From Rhizobium favelukesii (GTDB lineage Bacteria > Pseudomonadota > Alphaproteobacteria > Rhizobiales > Rhizobiaceae), in contig NZ_HG916852.1 in NCBI RefSeq assembly GCF_000577275.2, positions 1,181,001 to 1,245,000 of the forward strand: 64,000 nt of DNA, written 5' to 3'. A program made the position numbers and the translations under genes. This document shows positions 53,316 through 61,100 of the stretch, in pieces. The number at the start of each line of letters is the position of its first letter. Position 1 is the first letter of the stretch. The notes beneath the pieces are model-generated. The model did no database searches, had not been told where the DNA came from, and saw nothing but the letters and a program-made list of their open reading frames with translations.

Positions 53316-55451
53316 TCAGTCGGCGCTCGCCACCTTTTGCGCCGTAAGCGGTGGGGCCGCCTTCAGCGCCTGTCCAATGTCCTTAAGAATACGCGTCGAA
53401 TCGACCGAGAGCATCCGCGGGCGAACGAGGGGAGGCGGGCTGCCTTCCTCGGGCTCGGCGGCAACGGTCTTGACCGTCTTATCAGGCGGCAGCGGCTGTG
53501 TGCCGGGGATTTGCCGGAGGGTGATGCCCTGGTGGGCATAGTCCATCGCGCGCTTGAAGGTCATGGCCGGCAGCGAGCCGCCGGTCATCTTGTTGGTCGA
53601 GGTGTAGTCGTCATTGCCGAACCAGACGGCGGCGGTGTAGTTGCCGGTGTAGCCAATGAACCAGGCGTCACGATAGGCCTGCGTCGTGCCCGTCTTGCCG
53701 GCCGTCAGGATGCCGTTGTCGAGGGCTGCCTTGCGCGCAGTGCCGACATAGGGGACGCGCGACAGCATCTGGTTCATATAGGTATCGGCCTTCTCGGAGA
53801 GCACCCGCTTGGCGGGCGGCTCGTCACGGTCGAAGTCGTAGAGGACGTCACCCCCGTAATCCAGAACCTGCGTGATGCCGTGACGGCGCGACTGGTAGCC
53901 GCCCGCCGGGAAGACGGCGTAGGCGGTCGCCTGGTCGAGCACGGTCACTTCTGAGGTGCCGATCGGGATCGTCACGTCGTCGCGCACCGGCGATTCGACC
54001 CCGAGATTCTTCGCCATCGCGCGGATCGGCTGGATGCCTAGCTTCTCCTTGGCGAGGCGCACCGGGATGGTGTTGATCGACTGGGCAATGGCGGTCGCGA
54101 TGGTGACACGGCCGGCATATTTGTTGGCGTAGTTATGCGGGCTCCAGTTGCCCCAGTAGATCGGCGCGTCGACGACGATGGTGTCGGGCGTCATGCCGCT
54201 CTCCATCGCCACCGAATAGGTGTAGACCTTGAAGGACGAGCCCGGCTGGCGCAGCGCCTTGGTGGCGCGGTTGAACTGGCTTTCGCCATAGTCCCGGCCG
54301 CCGACCATGGCGCGCACCGCACCGCCGTTTTCGAGCACGACCATCGCGCCCTGCTTGGCGTGATAGCTCTCGCCATACTCGCGCAACGACGTTTCGACGG
54401 AATCTTCGGCCGCACTCTGCAGGCCCATGTCGATCGTGGTCCGGACGACGAGCGAATGCTGATGGAAGCGTGGCGACAACCGCATCACCTCATCAAAGGC
54501 CCAGTCGAGGAAGAAATCGGGCGATTCTACCTGGTTGCGGTCGACGACCGTCGCCGGATTGCGCCGGGCGGCGATCACCTGGCCCTCGGTCATCAGGCCG
54601 CTTTGGACGAGATTGGTCAACACCTCGTTGGCGCGACCGCGCGCCGCCGGCAGGTTGACGTGCGGCGCATATTTCGCCGGCGCCTTGAACAGGCCGGCAA
54701 GCATCGCGGATTCGGCCAGATTGACATCGGTGATGCTCTTGCCGAAATAGAACTGTGCCGCCGCAGCAGCACCAAACGTGCCGCCGCCCATATAGGCGCG
54801 GTCCAGGTAGGTGGAGAGAATTTCCTTCTTGGAGAGGTTGGCTTCGAGCCACAAGGCCAGGAAGGCTTCCGTGATCTTTCGATCGATCGACCGTTCGTTG
54901 GAGAGGAACAGGTTCTTGGCGAGCTGCTGCGTCAGCGTCGAGCCGCCCTGCACGACTTCGCCGGCCTGGGCGTTGGTGACCACCGCGCGGAAGAGGCCGA
55001 TGACGTCGATGCCGAAGTGGTCGAAGAAGCGGCGGTCTTCGGTTGCCAGCACCGATTTGATCAGTGCATCAGGCAGCTCATCGATCGGGACGGAATTCTG
55101 GTGGATGACGCCGCGATGGCCGATGACGTTGCCGTAGCGGTCGAGGAAGGTGACGGCGTAGTCGCCGCGATTGCGCCAATCTTCCTTGGTAGCCTCGAAG
55201 GCAGGCTGGGCAAGGGTTAGCATCAGGACGGCGGCGACAGCGCCGAGCGTCAGGCCTTCCCCGCCGAGTTCAAAGACGATGCGCTTCCAACCGCGGACGC
55301 GGAAGCGGCGAAAGAAGATGGTGATGTCTTCCCAGATTTCGGCCGAGCGAAAACCGGCGTTCCAGATGGTCGAATCGATCCACGAGTCGATCTTCAGCAA
55401 CAGGTGGCGTTGCTTGCGCGGCCGTTTTTCTGGATTGTCCGGATCCGTCAC
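53316..55451 (-). CDS. Class A penicillin-binding protein (PBP1a/1b type)
   Basis: 711 residues. One N-terminal transmembrane segment (~65-85) follows a basic cytoplasmic region. The GT51 glycosyltransferase domain (~110-290) has its catalytic glutamate E138 in ATEDRRFFDHFG, then GGSTLTQQLAKNLFLS. The transpeptidase domain (~330-640) has SxxK in QPGSSFKVYTY, SIN in QSINTIP and KTG in AGKTGTTQAYRDAWFIGYTG. It polymerises and crosslinks peptidoglycan. The C-terminus is proline-rich. Confidence 0.94.
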   Translation of the reverse strand: MTDPDNPEKRPRKQRHLLLKIDSWIDSTIWNAGFRSAEIWEDITIFFRRFRVRGWKRIVFELGGEGLTLGAVAAVLMLTLAQPAFEATKEDWRNRGDYAVTFLDRYGNVIGHRGVIHQNSVPIDELPDALIKSVLATEDRRFFDHFGIDVIGLFRAVVTNAQAGEVVQGGSTLTQQLAKNLFLSNERSIDRKITEAFLALWLEANLSKKEILSTYLDRAYMGGGTFGAAAAAQFYFGKSITDVNLAESAMLAGLFKAPAKYAPHVNLPAARGRANEVLTNLVQSGLMTEGQVIAARRNPATVVDRNQVESPDFFLDWAFDEVMRLSPRFHQHSLVVRTTIDMGLQSAAEDSVETSLREYGESYHAKQGAMVVLENGGAVRAMVGGRDYGESQFNRATKALRQPGSSFKVYTYSVAMESGMTPDTIVVDAPIYWGNWSPHNYANKYAGRVTIATAIAQSINTIPVRLAKEKLGIQPIRAMAKNLGVESPVRDDVTIPIGTSEVTVLDQATAYAVFPAGGYQSRRHGITQVLDYGGDVLYDFDRDEPPAKRVLSEKADTYMNQMLSRVPYVGTARKAALDNGILTAGKTGTTQAYRDAWFIGYTGNYTAAVWFGNDDYTSTNKMTGGSLPAMTFKRAMDYAHQGITLRQIPGTQPLPPDKTVKTVAAEPEEGSPPPLVRPRMLSVDSTRILKDIGQALKAAPPLTAQKVASAD

Positions 55452-55635
55452 GTCTTATATTCCCGCCCGATCAGTCACTTCGACGTCGGGGGAACCTGAC
55501 GCCGGACTATGGCAAATCTGCCGACAGTGCCCCGGAGCAACCGGAGCTTGGTGAATCATTGGTTGATTTGCCTGACAAGAACAAGAGAAATGGAAGCTCT
55601 CACGCGATTTTGCGAGGAGCTGTTGCAAGAACGGA

Positions 55636-56127
55636 ATGATGGAAAAAATACCCTTCTGGAAGACGAAGACGCTCGCCGAGATGACGACAACGGAATGGGA
55701 GAGCCTGTGCGACGGCTGCGGCCTGTGTTGTCTCAACAAGCTCGAGGAGTGGGATAGCGGCGACATCTACTTCACGTCGATCCGCTGCAAGCTGCTCGAC
55801 AATGAGAGTTGTCGCTGTGCCAGCTACGAAAACCGCTGGGACTTTGTGCCCGATTGCGTTCAGCTCACCAAGCAGAATGTCGACGAGATCGCCTGGCTGC
55901 CGCCGACCTGTGGCTACCGATTGATCAACGAGGGACGCGATCTCTACTGGTGGCATCCGCTGGTCTCCGGCGATCCCGAGACGGTGCACGCGGCCGGCAT
56001 TTCGGCGCGCGGCCGCACGATCAGCGAAACCGAAGTCGATGTCGACGACTTCGAGGATTACGTGGTTGATTGGCCGCTCACGGTTGGCGACGAAGCGCGT
56101 GCCAAGCAGCCGGAGACGGCTAAGTAG
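55636..56127 (+). CDS. YcgN/UPF0260 cysteine-cluster protein
   Basis: 163 residues. The cysteine signature [19 protein letters not shown] (residues ~25-43) plus [25 protein letters not shown] and [10 protein letters not shown] is that of the YkgJ/YcgN family, thought to bind zinc or an Fe-S cluster. Function unknown. It diverges from the PBP gene, and its last 8 bases overlap the tetR stop on the other strand. Confidence 0.93.
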   Translation: MMEKIPFWKTKTLAEMTTTEWESLCDGCGLCCLNKLEEWDSGDIYFTSIRCKLLDNESCRCASYENRWDFVPDCVQLTKQNVDEIAWLPPTCGYRLINEGRDLYWWHPLVSGDPETVHAAGISARGRTISETEVDVDDFEDYVVDWPLTVGDEARAKQPETAK

Positions 56128-56689
56128 TCCCGGACTGACCGGTCGTCTCAAGGAATTGCTTTAGCTCGCCGCGAACATAGGCTTCGATCGAGCCTTGCGG
56201 CTCGAAGCCCCACCAGAGCAGGCAGCCCTGCCACTGCGAGAGCATCAGCCTTCCAAGAGGCTTCTTGCCTTGGGCGTGAAGGCACTGGTCGAGCGCGTCG
56301 GCGAGCGTCCTGCCCCAGGCCGCACCGCGAGCACGCAAGGCCCGATCTCGCAGATCTTCCCTCAGGAGCAGCAATCCCTCCGCATAGGAGGCGACATCGT
56401 CGCCATAGTCCTTCGAAAGGCCGACGAGCAGGTCTATGGCCCCCTCGTACGTCGTTGGAACGGATTGGATCAGTCGGGCCGTTTCCATGTCCAGCCGGTC
56501 CCAGGCGCGCAGTAGGCAGGCTCGCAGCATTGCCGCCTTGGTGCCGAAACGCTGCACGAGCGTCGAGCCGGAAAGGCCGCTGATCTTCGATACCGCTCCG
56601 AAGCTTGCGGCATCCGGGCCTTCCGCATGCACGAGCTCCAGCACCATGTCGAGAAGCTGTTCGTCCGAAAGCGTGCGTGGGCGCGGCAT
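56120..56689 (-). CDS. TetR-family transcriptional repressor
   Basis: 189 residues. The ATG at 56689 follows GAGGGAG. The N-terminal HTH is [20 protein letters not shown] at residues ~30-50; the C-terminal ligand domain is unique. A near-perfect palindrome lies between it and the SDR gene at 56793, so it probably represses both itself and that gene. The inducing ligand is unknown. Confidence 0.9.
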   Translation of the reverse strand: MPRPRTLSDEQLLDMVLELVHAEGPDAASFGAVSKISGLSGSTLVQRFGTKAAMLRACLLRAWDRLDMETARLIQSVPTTYEGAIDLLVGLSKDYGDDVASYAEGLLLLREDLRDRALRARGAAWGRTLADALDQCLHAQGKKPLGRLMLSQWQGCLLWWGFEPQGSIEAYVRGELKQFLETTGQSGTT

Positions 56690-56714
56690 CAAACTCCCTC
56701 TTGCGTTCGCGTTA

Positions 56715-56740
56715 AATATGAACGAACGTTCGTTTATATT
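56715..56740. promoter_or_regulatory. TetR-type operator
   Basis: AACGAACGTTCGTT (56721-56734) is a perfect 14-bp palindrome, extended by symmetric AAATAT/TATATT flanks to 26 bp with one mismatched pair. It lies in the divergent tetR/SDR promoter region. Confidence 0.85.
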
Positions 56741-56792
56741 CAAGTCGTGCGGTTAAACCGATCCATCGGGTTCTAGCGTGGAGGAGAAGCCA

Positions 56793-57977
56793 GTGACAGC
56801 AGACCTTTCGGGAAAGATTGCCCTCGTGGCCGGCGGCACCCGCGGTGCCGGTCGCGGCATTGCGGTGGAGTTGGGCGGTGCTGGCGCCACGGTCTACGTC
56901 ACCGGCCGCACGACGCGGACAGAGCAATCGGAGTACGGCCGGCGGGAAACGATCGAGGAGACGGCCGACATGGTCACAGCCGCCGGCGGCAAGGGCATCG
57001 CTCTTCGCATCGACCATCTCGTGCCAGCGCAGGTCGAGGCACTGGTCGGCAGGATCCGCCGCGAGCAGGGCCGGCTCGACATCCTGGTCAACGATATCTG
57101 GGGCGGCGAGCATCTGACGGAGTGGAACAAGCCGGTTTGGGAGCATTCGCTGGAGAAGGGGCTTCACATGCTGCGGCTGGCGATCGACACCCACCTGATC
57201 ACCGCGCACTACGCGCTGGCGCTGATGATCGAACGCCCCGGCGGCCTGCTGGTCGAACTGACCGATGGCACAGCCGAATACAATGCCACGCATTACCGCC
57301 TCTGCCCCTATTACGACCTCGTCAAGACGGGCGTCATCCGCATGGCCTGGGCGCATGCAAAGGACCTTGCGCCGCATGGCGCCACCGCGGTCGCCATCAC
57401 GCCCGGCTGGATGCGATCGGAGATGATGCTCGATATCCTCGGCGTTCGCGAGGAGAACTGGCGCGATGCAACGGCGGTGCAGTCCCACTTCGTCATCTCC
57501 GAGACGCCGCGCTTTACCGGCCGCGCGGTCGCTGCACTTGCCGCCGATCCTGAACGCGCCCGCTGGAACGGCCAGTCGCTCTCGAGCGGCGGGCTGGCCA
57601 AGGTCTACGGTTTCGACGACGTGGACGGTTCGCGGCCGGATTGCTGGCGCTACATGGACGAGGTGATGGAAGCCGAAAAGCCGGCCGACGTTTTTGCAGT
57701 GTTTTCGGCGCGGCGTTCCGCCAAGACTTGCGCACGAGATCCCGCACCAGTTCGTCGCTCGCCTTGCCGTAGAAGAGCCGGGTCGAGCCGCGCAGTCCCC
57801 AGCCCCCGGGCACGGCAGTCGTATCGTCGGGTGCCACAGCCAGCGTCATATGCTGCTGGTCGGGAGTCAGGCGGACGACGCAGTAGTCCTGATCCGGCAT
57901 CGTCAAGAATATCTTGCTGCGCACGCGGAAGTCGCGCGTGCCGTGGTGCGCGCTCTCGACCGCCTCCGGCAGGCTGA
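56793..57977 (+). CDS. Short-chain dehydrogenase with aberrant read-through C-terminus
   Basis: From the GTG at 56793 (ribosome site GGAGGAG), residues ~1-297 are a regular SDR: VAGGTRGAGRGIAVELGG, NDIWGG (in place of NNAG), and a C-terminal DGSRPDCWRYMDEVMEAEKP. At the point where relatives end (near 57690) no stop occurs. The frame then runs ~95 residues antisense through the YjbR gene, giving an Arg/Pro/Ser-rich tail of no known family. A deletion that removed both 3' ends is the likely cause. Function should be an NAD(P)H-linked reductase under the TetR neighbour. Confidence 0.75.
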   Translation: MTADLSGKIALVAGGTRGAGRGIAVELGGAGATVYVTGRTTRTEQSEYGRRETIEETADMVTAAGGKGIALRIDHLVPAQVEALVGRIRREQGRLDILVNDIWGGEHLTEWNKPVWEHSLEKGLHMLRLAIDTHLITAHYALALMIERPGGLLVELTDGTAEYNATHYRLCPYYDLVKTGVIRMAWAHAKDLAPHGATAVAITPGWMRSEMMLDILGVREENWRDATAVQSHFVISETPRFTGRAVAALAADPERARWNGQSLSSGGLAKVYGFDDVDGSRPDCWRYMDEVMEAEKPADVFAVFSARRSAKTCARDPAPVRRSPCRRRAGSSRAVPSPRARQSYRRVPQPASYAAGRESGGRRSSPDPASSRISCCARGSRACRGARSRPPPAG

Positions 57978-58008
57978 GCGCAAACGAAATGACCTCGTCC
58001 TGGTTCAT
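57514..58008 (-). CDS. MmcQ/YjbR family protein with aberrant read-through C-terminus
   Basis: Residues 1-~105 from the ATG at 58008 are a normal MmcQ/YjbR domain (NQDEVISFALSLPEAVESAH; DYCVVRLTPDQQHMTLAV; FYGKASDELVRDLVRKSWRN). After QKRRPA the usual stop is missing and the frame continues ~55 residues antisense through the SDR gene. The family is DNA-binding-like with unknown role. The convergent SDR gene shows the same loss of its stop. Confidence 0.72.
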   Translation of the reverse strand: MNQDEVISFALSLPEAVESAHHGTRDFRVRSKIFLTMPDQDYCVVRLTPDQQHMTLAVAPDDTTAVPGGWGLRGSTRLFYGKASDELVRDLVRKSWRNAAPKTLQKRRPAFRLPSPRPCSASNPAANRPRRRNRRPWPARRSRATGRSSGRVQDRRQVQRPRGR

Positions 58009-58061
58009 GCTCTTAAAATTAGCACATGCTGATAGGCGCGGGCCAATCAGAAAAACTCACG

Positions 58062-58642
58062 CGGCCGCCCCTCGCCGGCCGCTACGGCGGCACGCGGGTC
58101 GGGCGTCAGAAGCTGGACGGCGAGCTGATCGAGGATCGCGAAGACGCGCTCTGGCGGCGCGAGTTGATCGAGGCCGCCACGATCCGCTTCACTGGCGAAC
58201 TCAGGCGTGTCGTCGTTGCCGTCGATCCGCCGGCGGCGGGCGCCGCAATCCTGCTGCGGCATCGTCGTGGCAGGAGTGGAGGCGTCGTCGGGCCGGGCTG
58301 TGGTGCTTGCCGATTGTTCGCTGCAGGGGGCAAGCCCGGCCGGCCGGGCAAGCGCGGTGGTGCGGGCTTACCGGCGCTTTTCGGCCGACCGCGTGGTCGC
58401 CGAGATCAACCAGGGCGGCGACATGGTCGCCGCGATGCGGAAGAGCCTCGACGAGAGGCTGCCGGTCTCGACCGCGCGCCACCCGCGGTGAGTATCTGAG
58501 GGCCGAGCCGGTCGCCGCACTCCACGAGCAGGGGCGAGTTGCCCATGCCGGCCGCTCGCCCGACCGGCTGGATGCGCTGGTCTGGACGTTGACGGCATTG
58601 ACGCTGGAGGGAAATGGAGGACCCCGGGTGAGGGGTATCTGA
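58062..58642 (+). pseudogene. Phage/GTA terminase large subunit remnant
   Basis: Only the C-terminal half remains, split over three frames: LAGRYGGTRVGRQKLDGELI with VVVAVDPPAAG (to ~58225); CGIVVAGVEASSGRAVVLAD with RRFSADRVVAEINQGGDMVA (to ~58490); and EYLRAEPVAALHEQGRVAHA with DRLDALVWTLTALTLEGNGG (to 58642). About 20 residues usually present before SPDRLDAL are missing. These are motifs of the GTA/phage DNA-packaging ATPase nuclease domain. Two frameshifts and an internal deletion make it non-functional. Confidence 0.75.
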
Positions 58643-58646
58643 AGGC

Positions 58647-58778
58647 TTAGCGTTGCGGCTGCGGCTGGGGCGGGCGCGGGGTCTGCCGCTCGGGGCGGAC
58701 CTGGCGCCACTCGTTTTCGAGCTGGTCGATGACATGCTGGGGAATGGTCGGCTGATTGCTGTTGCCAGGCTGCTGCAT
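58647..58778 (-). CDS. Small Pro/Gln-rich protein (43 aa)
   Basis: The ATG at 58778 follows GGAGGAG with good spacing. The protein is QQPGNSNQPTIPQHVIDQLE, then NEWRQVRPERQ and a PPQPQPQ tail. A short helix with a Pro/Gln tail and no known family. The strong ribosome site makes it likely real. It ends 5 bases from the convergent terminase remnant. Confidence 0.6.
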   Translation of the reverse strand: MQQPGNSNQPTIPQHVIDQLENEWRQVRPERQTPRPPQPQPQR

Positions 58779-58799
58779 GCTCTCCTCCGAGTGCTTGAT

Positions 58800-58814
58800 T
58801 TAACGGTGAGTTAA
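58800..58814. promoter_or_regulatory. CtrA-like binding site upstream of the endolysin
   Basis: TTAA-CGGTGAG-TTAA matches the CtrA full site. It lies between the 43-residue gene (start 58778) and the endolysin (start 58929). Several more TTAA half sites follow up to 58880. CtrA controls gene-transfer-agent and lysis genes in Rhodobacter, so the location is suggestive. Confidence 0.45.
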
Positions 58815-58928
58815 TCACTGGCACGGCTTAAACTACGTGTAAATCAGGCGCTTAAACACTTTAAACGATTGAATTAATTTTAATCGATTGAGGCGCAAAG
58901 CGCCGTACCACTTTTTGAGGCGGGTATC

Positions 58929-59633
58929 ATGGTTATCCACATCGACAGGCCCTTCTTCTTCGACACGGTGCGGGGTGCGCTCTTCAAGGGTGCTCTGAAT
59001 CAGCCGCAGGTGGAGGGCATGACGGCGATCCTCGACTTCTGGGAGGACCGGATGCCCGACACAGATCCGCGCTGGCTCGCCTACATCATGGCGACCGCCT
59101 ATCACGAGACGGCCTACACGATGCAGCCGGTGCGCGAGACGCTGGCGGCGACCGACGCCCGGGCGATCGAGATCCTGGAAAACGCTTATGCAGGCGGCAA
59201 GCTCTCCTGGGTGAAGACGCCCTACTGGCGGCCGGACGAGGACGGCAAGAGCTGGCTCGGCCGCGGCCTGGTGCAGCTCAAGCGCAATTACGAGGCCATG
59301 AGCCGGCTGACCGGCATCGATCTCGTGGCCGAACCCGACCGGGCGATGGAGATGGACGCTGCCGTTTCGATCCTGATCGAAGGCATGGTGCAGGGCTCCT
59401 TTGCCACTCACAAGCTCGCCGACCATCTGAACGAGACGACGGACGACTGGATCAATGCGCGCCGCATCGTCAACGGCACAGACCGGGCGGAGAAGCTCGC
59501 CGGCTACGGCAAGAGCTTTCTTGCGGCGATCCGCCGCGAGCAGCCGAAGGGCCGGCTTGCGCGGTTGAAGGCCTGGCTCGTGCGTGCTATCGCGCGGGTC
59601 TTCGGCTACACCCTGACAGGAGTTTCCGCGTGA
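58929..59633 (+). CDS. Phage-type endolysin (chitinase/GH19-like fold)
   Basis: 234 residues. The ATG at 58929 follows GAGGCGGG. It shows features of chitinase-like lysozymes carried by phages and prophages: LAYIMATAYHETAYTMQPVR with the catalytic His-Glu pair, WLGRGLVQLKRNYEAMSRLT, and WINARRIVNGTDRAEKLAGY. It would cut peptidoglycan. There is no signal peptide; an amphipathic or hydrophobic tail is near the C-terminus (LKAWLVRAIARVFGYTL). The frame is intact although neighbouring phage-like genes are broken. Confidence 0.85.
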   Translation: MVIHIDRPFFFDTVRGALFKGALNQPQVEGMTAILDFWEDRMPDTDPRWLAYIMATAYHETAYTMQPVRETLAATDARAIEILENAYAGGKLSWVKTPYWRPDEDGKSWLGRGLVQLKRNYEAMSRLTGIDLVAEPDRAMEMDAAVSILIEGMVQGSFATHKLADHLNETTDDWINARRIVNGTDRAEKLAGYGKSFLAAIRREQPKGRLARLKAWLVRAIARVFGYTLTGVSA

Positions 59634-59938
59634 TCCGCCACATCGTCTTCTTCACAGCGCCTGCGGAAAATCTGGATGAAGTGCGCGCCGGCCTGTCGAT
59701 CCTGACGGCCATCCCGCACGCCCGCCTGCTGGAGATCGGCACCAACGTCAAGACCGACCAGCTCGGAACCGACGTCGACCTCGTGGTCTACGGCGAATTC
59801 GACGACGAGGCGGCACTCGCCGCCTACAAGGCACATCCCGACTACCAGCGCTCCATCGACCTCGTGCGCCCGATCCGCGAAATGCGGATGGCGGCGGACT
59901 ATGAGAGCGACGCGGCCGTGAAGCAGCCGCTGGGGTGA
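59630..59938 (+). CDS. Dabb-family (stress-responsive A/B barrel) protein
   Basis: 102 residues from a GTG that overlaps the endolysin stop (GTGA). It begins IRHIVFFTAPAENLDEVRAG and has KTDQLGTDVDLVVYGEFDDE and YKAHPDYQRSIDLVRPIREM, the dimeric alpha/beta barrel Dabb pattern. Function unknown. Translational coupling to the endolysin is unexpected for a lysis gene. Confidence 0.88.
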   Translation: MIRHIVFFTAPAENLDEVRAGLSILTAIPHARLLEIGTNVKTDQLGTDVDLVVYGEFDDEAALAAYKAHPDYQRSIDLVRPIREMRMAADYESDAAVKQPLG

Positions 59939-60085
59939 TGGTGTCGGCAAGTTGCCGCGTTGTCCACTAAGCTTGGGGTAGCGCCAGCGTCCGCTTTGCG
60001 CCGATATTGTTCTCCAATGGTCAAGGAGCGGCAGCTCGATTAAAAGCATTGTGGGCGCTTTCGAGAGCCTGCGTTCTCTCCGTGC

Positions 60086-60373
60086 TCAGGTGGCACTTGA
60101 TGAGGTAAGCTGGGTTTGGAGCGGATTGGTTAAAAGCGCAGTCGGCCGATCTTCTTGGCCGCATGCTACAGTATCGGCGCCGTCGTCCATTCCCTCCCTG
60201 GGCGTCGCTCCGCTCGGGAGCTCGTTTCGGTCTCCTATCCGGGCGATCGTTTGGTATGCGGCTTTGAACTCGGTGCCTGCCTGAGCATTGGCCAGCCGCC
60301 GTGCGAGAGCAATCCGCGCCTTTCGCGTCGTCGACTGCCTTGCGAGCGCCAGCGCCCAGTCCTTCAGCTTCAA
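60086..60373 (-). pseudogene. Remnant of an IS110-family transposase C-terminus
   Basis: The frame LKDWALALARQSTTRKARIA, then LARRLANAQAGTEFKAA, resembles the last ~45 residues of IS110-type transposases (pattern L-x-W-x-Lx(A)-x-R...KA-x-x-ALARKLA...GTxF). Nothing before it looks like the N-terminal DEDD domain. The rest of the 608-base gap 59939-60546 contains no other gene I can support. Confidence 0.4.
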
Positions 60374-60546
60374 GAAGGGTGCTAGACCAGTTGGCGCTGA
60401 AGAAGGCGCGGCCCCGCTCTGCCTGAGGACACAGAGCCGGCGCGAACCGAAGGCGAAGCTCTATGTTGCAGAGCTGCGGTTCAGGGCAGTGACAAAACCG
60501 GCTCCCGCTGTCGCTTCGTAACGGCGCCTCGCACCGTTCGCGCGAC

Positions 60547-60939
60547 CTATTCCTCGAAGCGACCCGTGGTGTCCCGATCGCGGTCGTATCGTCTCGTCAG
60601 CGGAAACGGCGGCAGCCAGGACTCGCGACGGACGGTCCAGAGTTCGTAGGTTGGCCTCAATTGGTCGGGAGCATCCAGAGACCCCAGGTTCACTTCGATC
60701 TCGTCTCCAGTGCGTCCGAAGAGGGGCGAGCCGCAGCTGGGGCAGAAGAACCGCCCGGCGTAGTCACGGGTTTCGCCGTCGATCGTCACCGCATCCTGAG
60801 GAAATATCGCGGAAGCGTGAAAAAGGGCCCCATGATGCTTGCGGCAGTCGAGACAGTGACAAAGGCCGACCCGGTATGGTCGTCCCGACGCCACAATTCG
60901 GACGCTGCCGCACAGGCAGCCGCCAGTGAACCGGTCCAT
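60547..60939 (-). CDS. GFA-family (CENP-V/GFA domain) protein
   Basis: 130 residues. The ATG at 60939 follows GGAGGAG. Zinc ligands are arranged as CLCGSVR, CHCLDCRKHHG and CPSCGSPLFGRTG, the GFA pattern of glutathione-dependent formaldehyde-activating enzymes. Most members are not proven to react with formaldehyde. It stands alone. Confidence 0.93.
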   Translation of the reverse strand: MDRFTGGCLCGSVRIVASGRPYRVGLCHCLDCRKHHGALFHASAIFPQDAVTIDGETRDYAGRFFCPSCGSPLFGRTGDEIEVNLGSLDAPDQLRPTYELWTVRRESWLPPFPLTRRYDRDRDTTGRFEE

Positions 60940-61100
60940 GCTGCTTCTCCTCCAAGATCAAGCGGTGAACTGTTTACAACGAACAGCATTGTTGTTGCTA
61001 TTGCTCGCTGCGATCGGGCAACGCGCGCGTTGCCCCACGATGCGAGAGGCGAACCCACATTTCTCGTCCATTGTCGCACGCACAGCAGGCTTCGTCTCGC

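Noticed and set aside
53004..53954. 316-codon + strand frame over the PBP 3' end
   Set aside because: It is a shadow of the PBP gene, and its first part lies in non-coding sequence with a tandem repeat.
54135..55220. 361-codon frame antisense to the PBP gene
   Set aside because: No domain resemblance; residue use typical of shadow frames (His/Arg/Ala rich).
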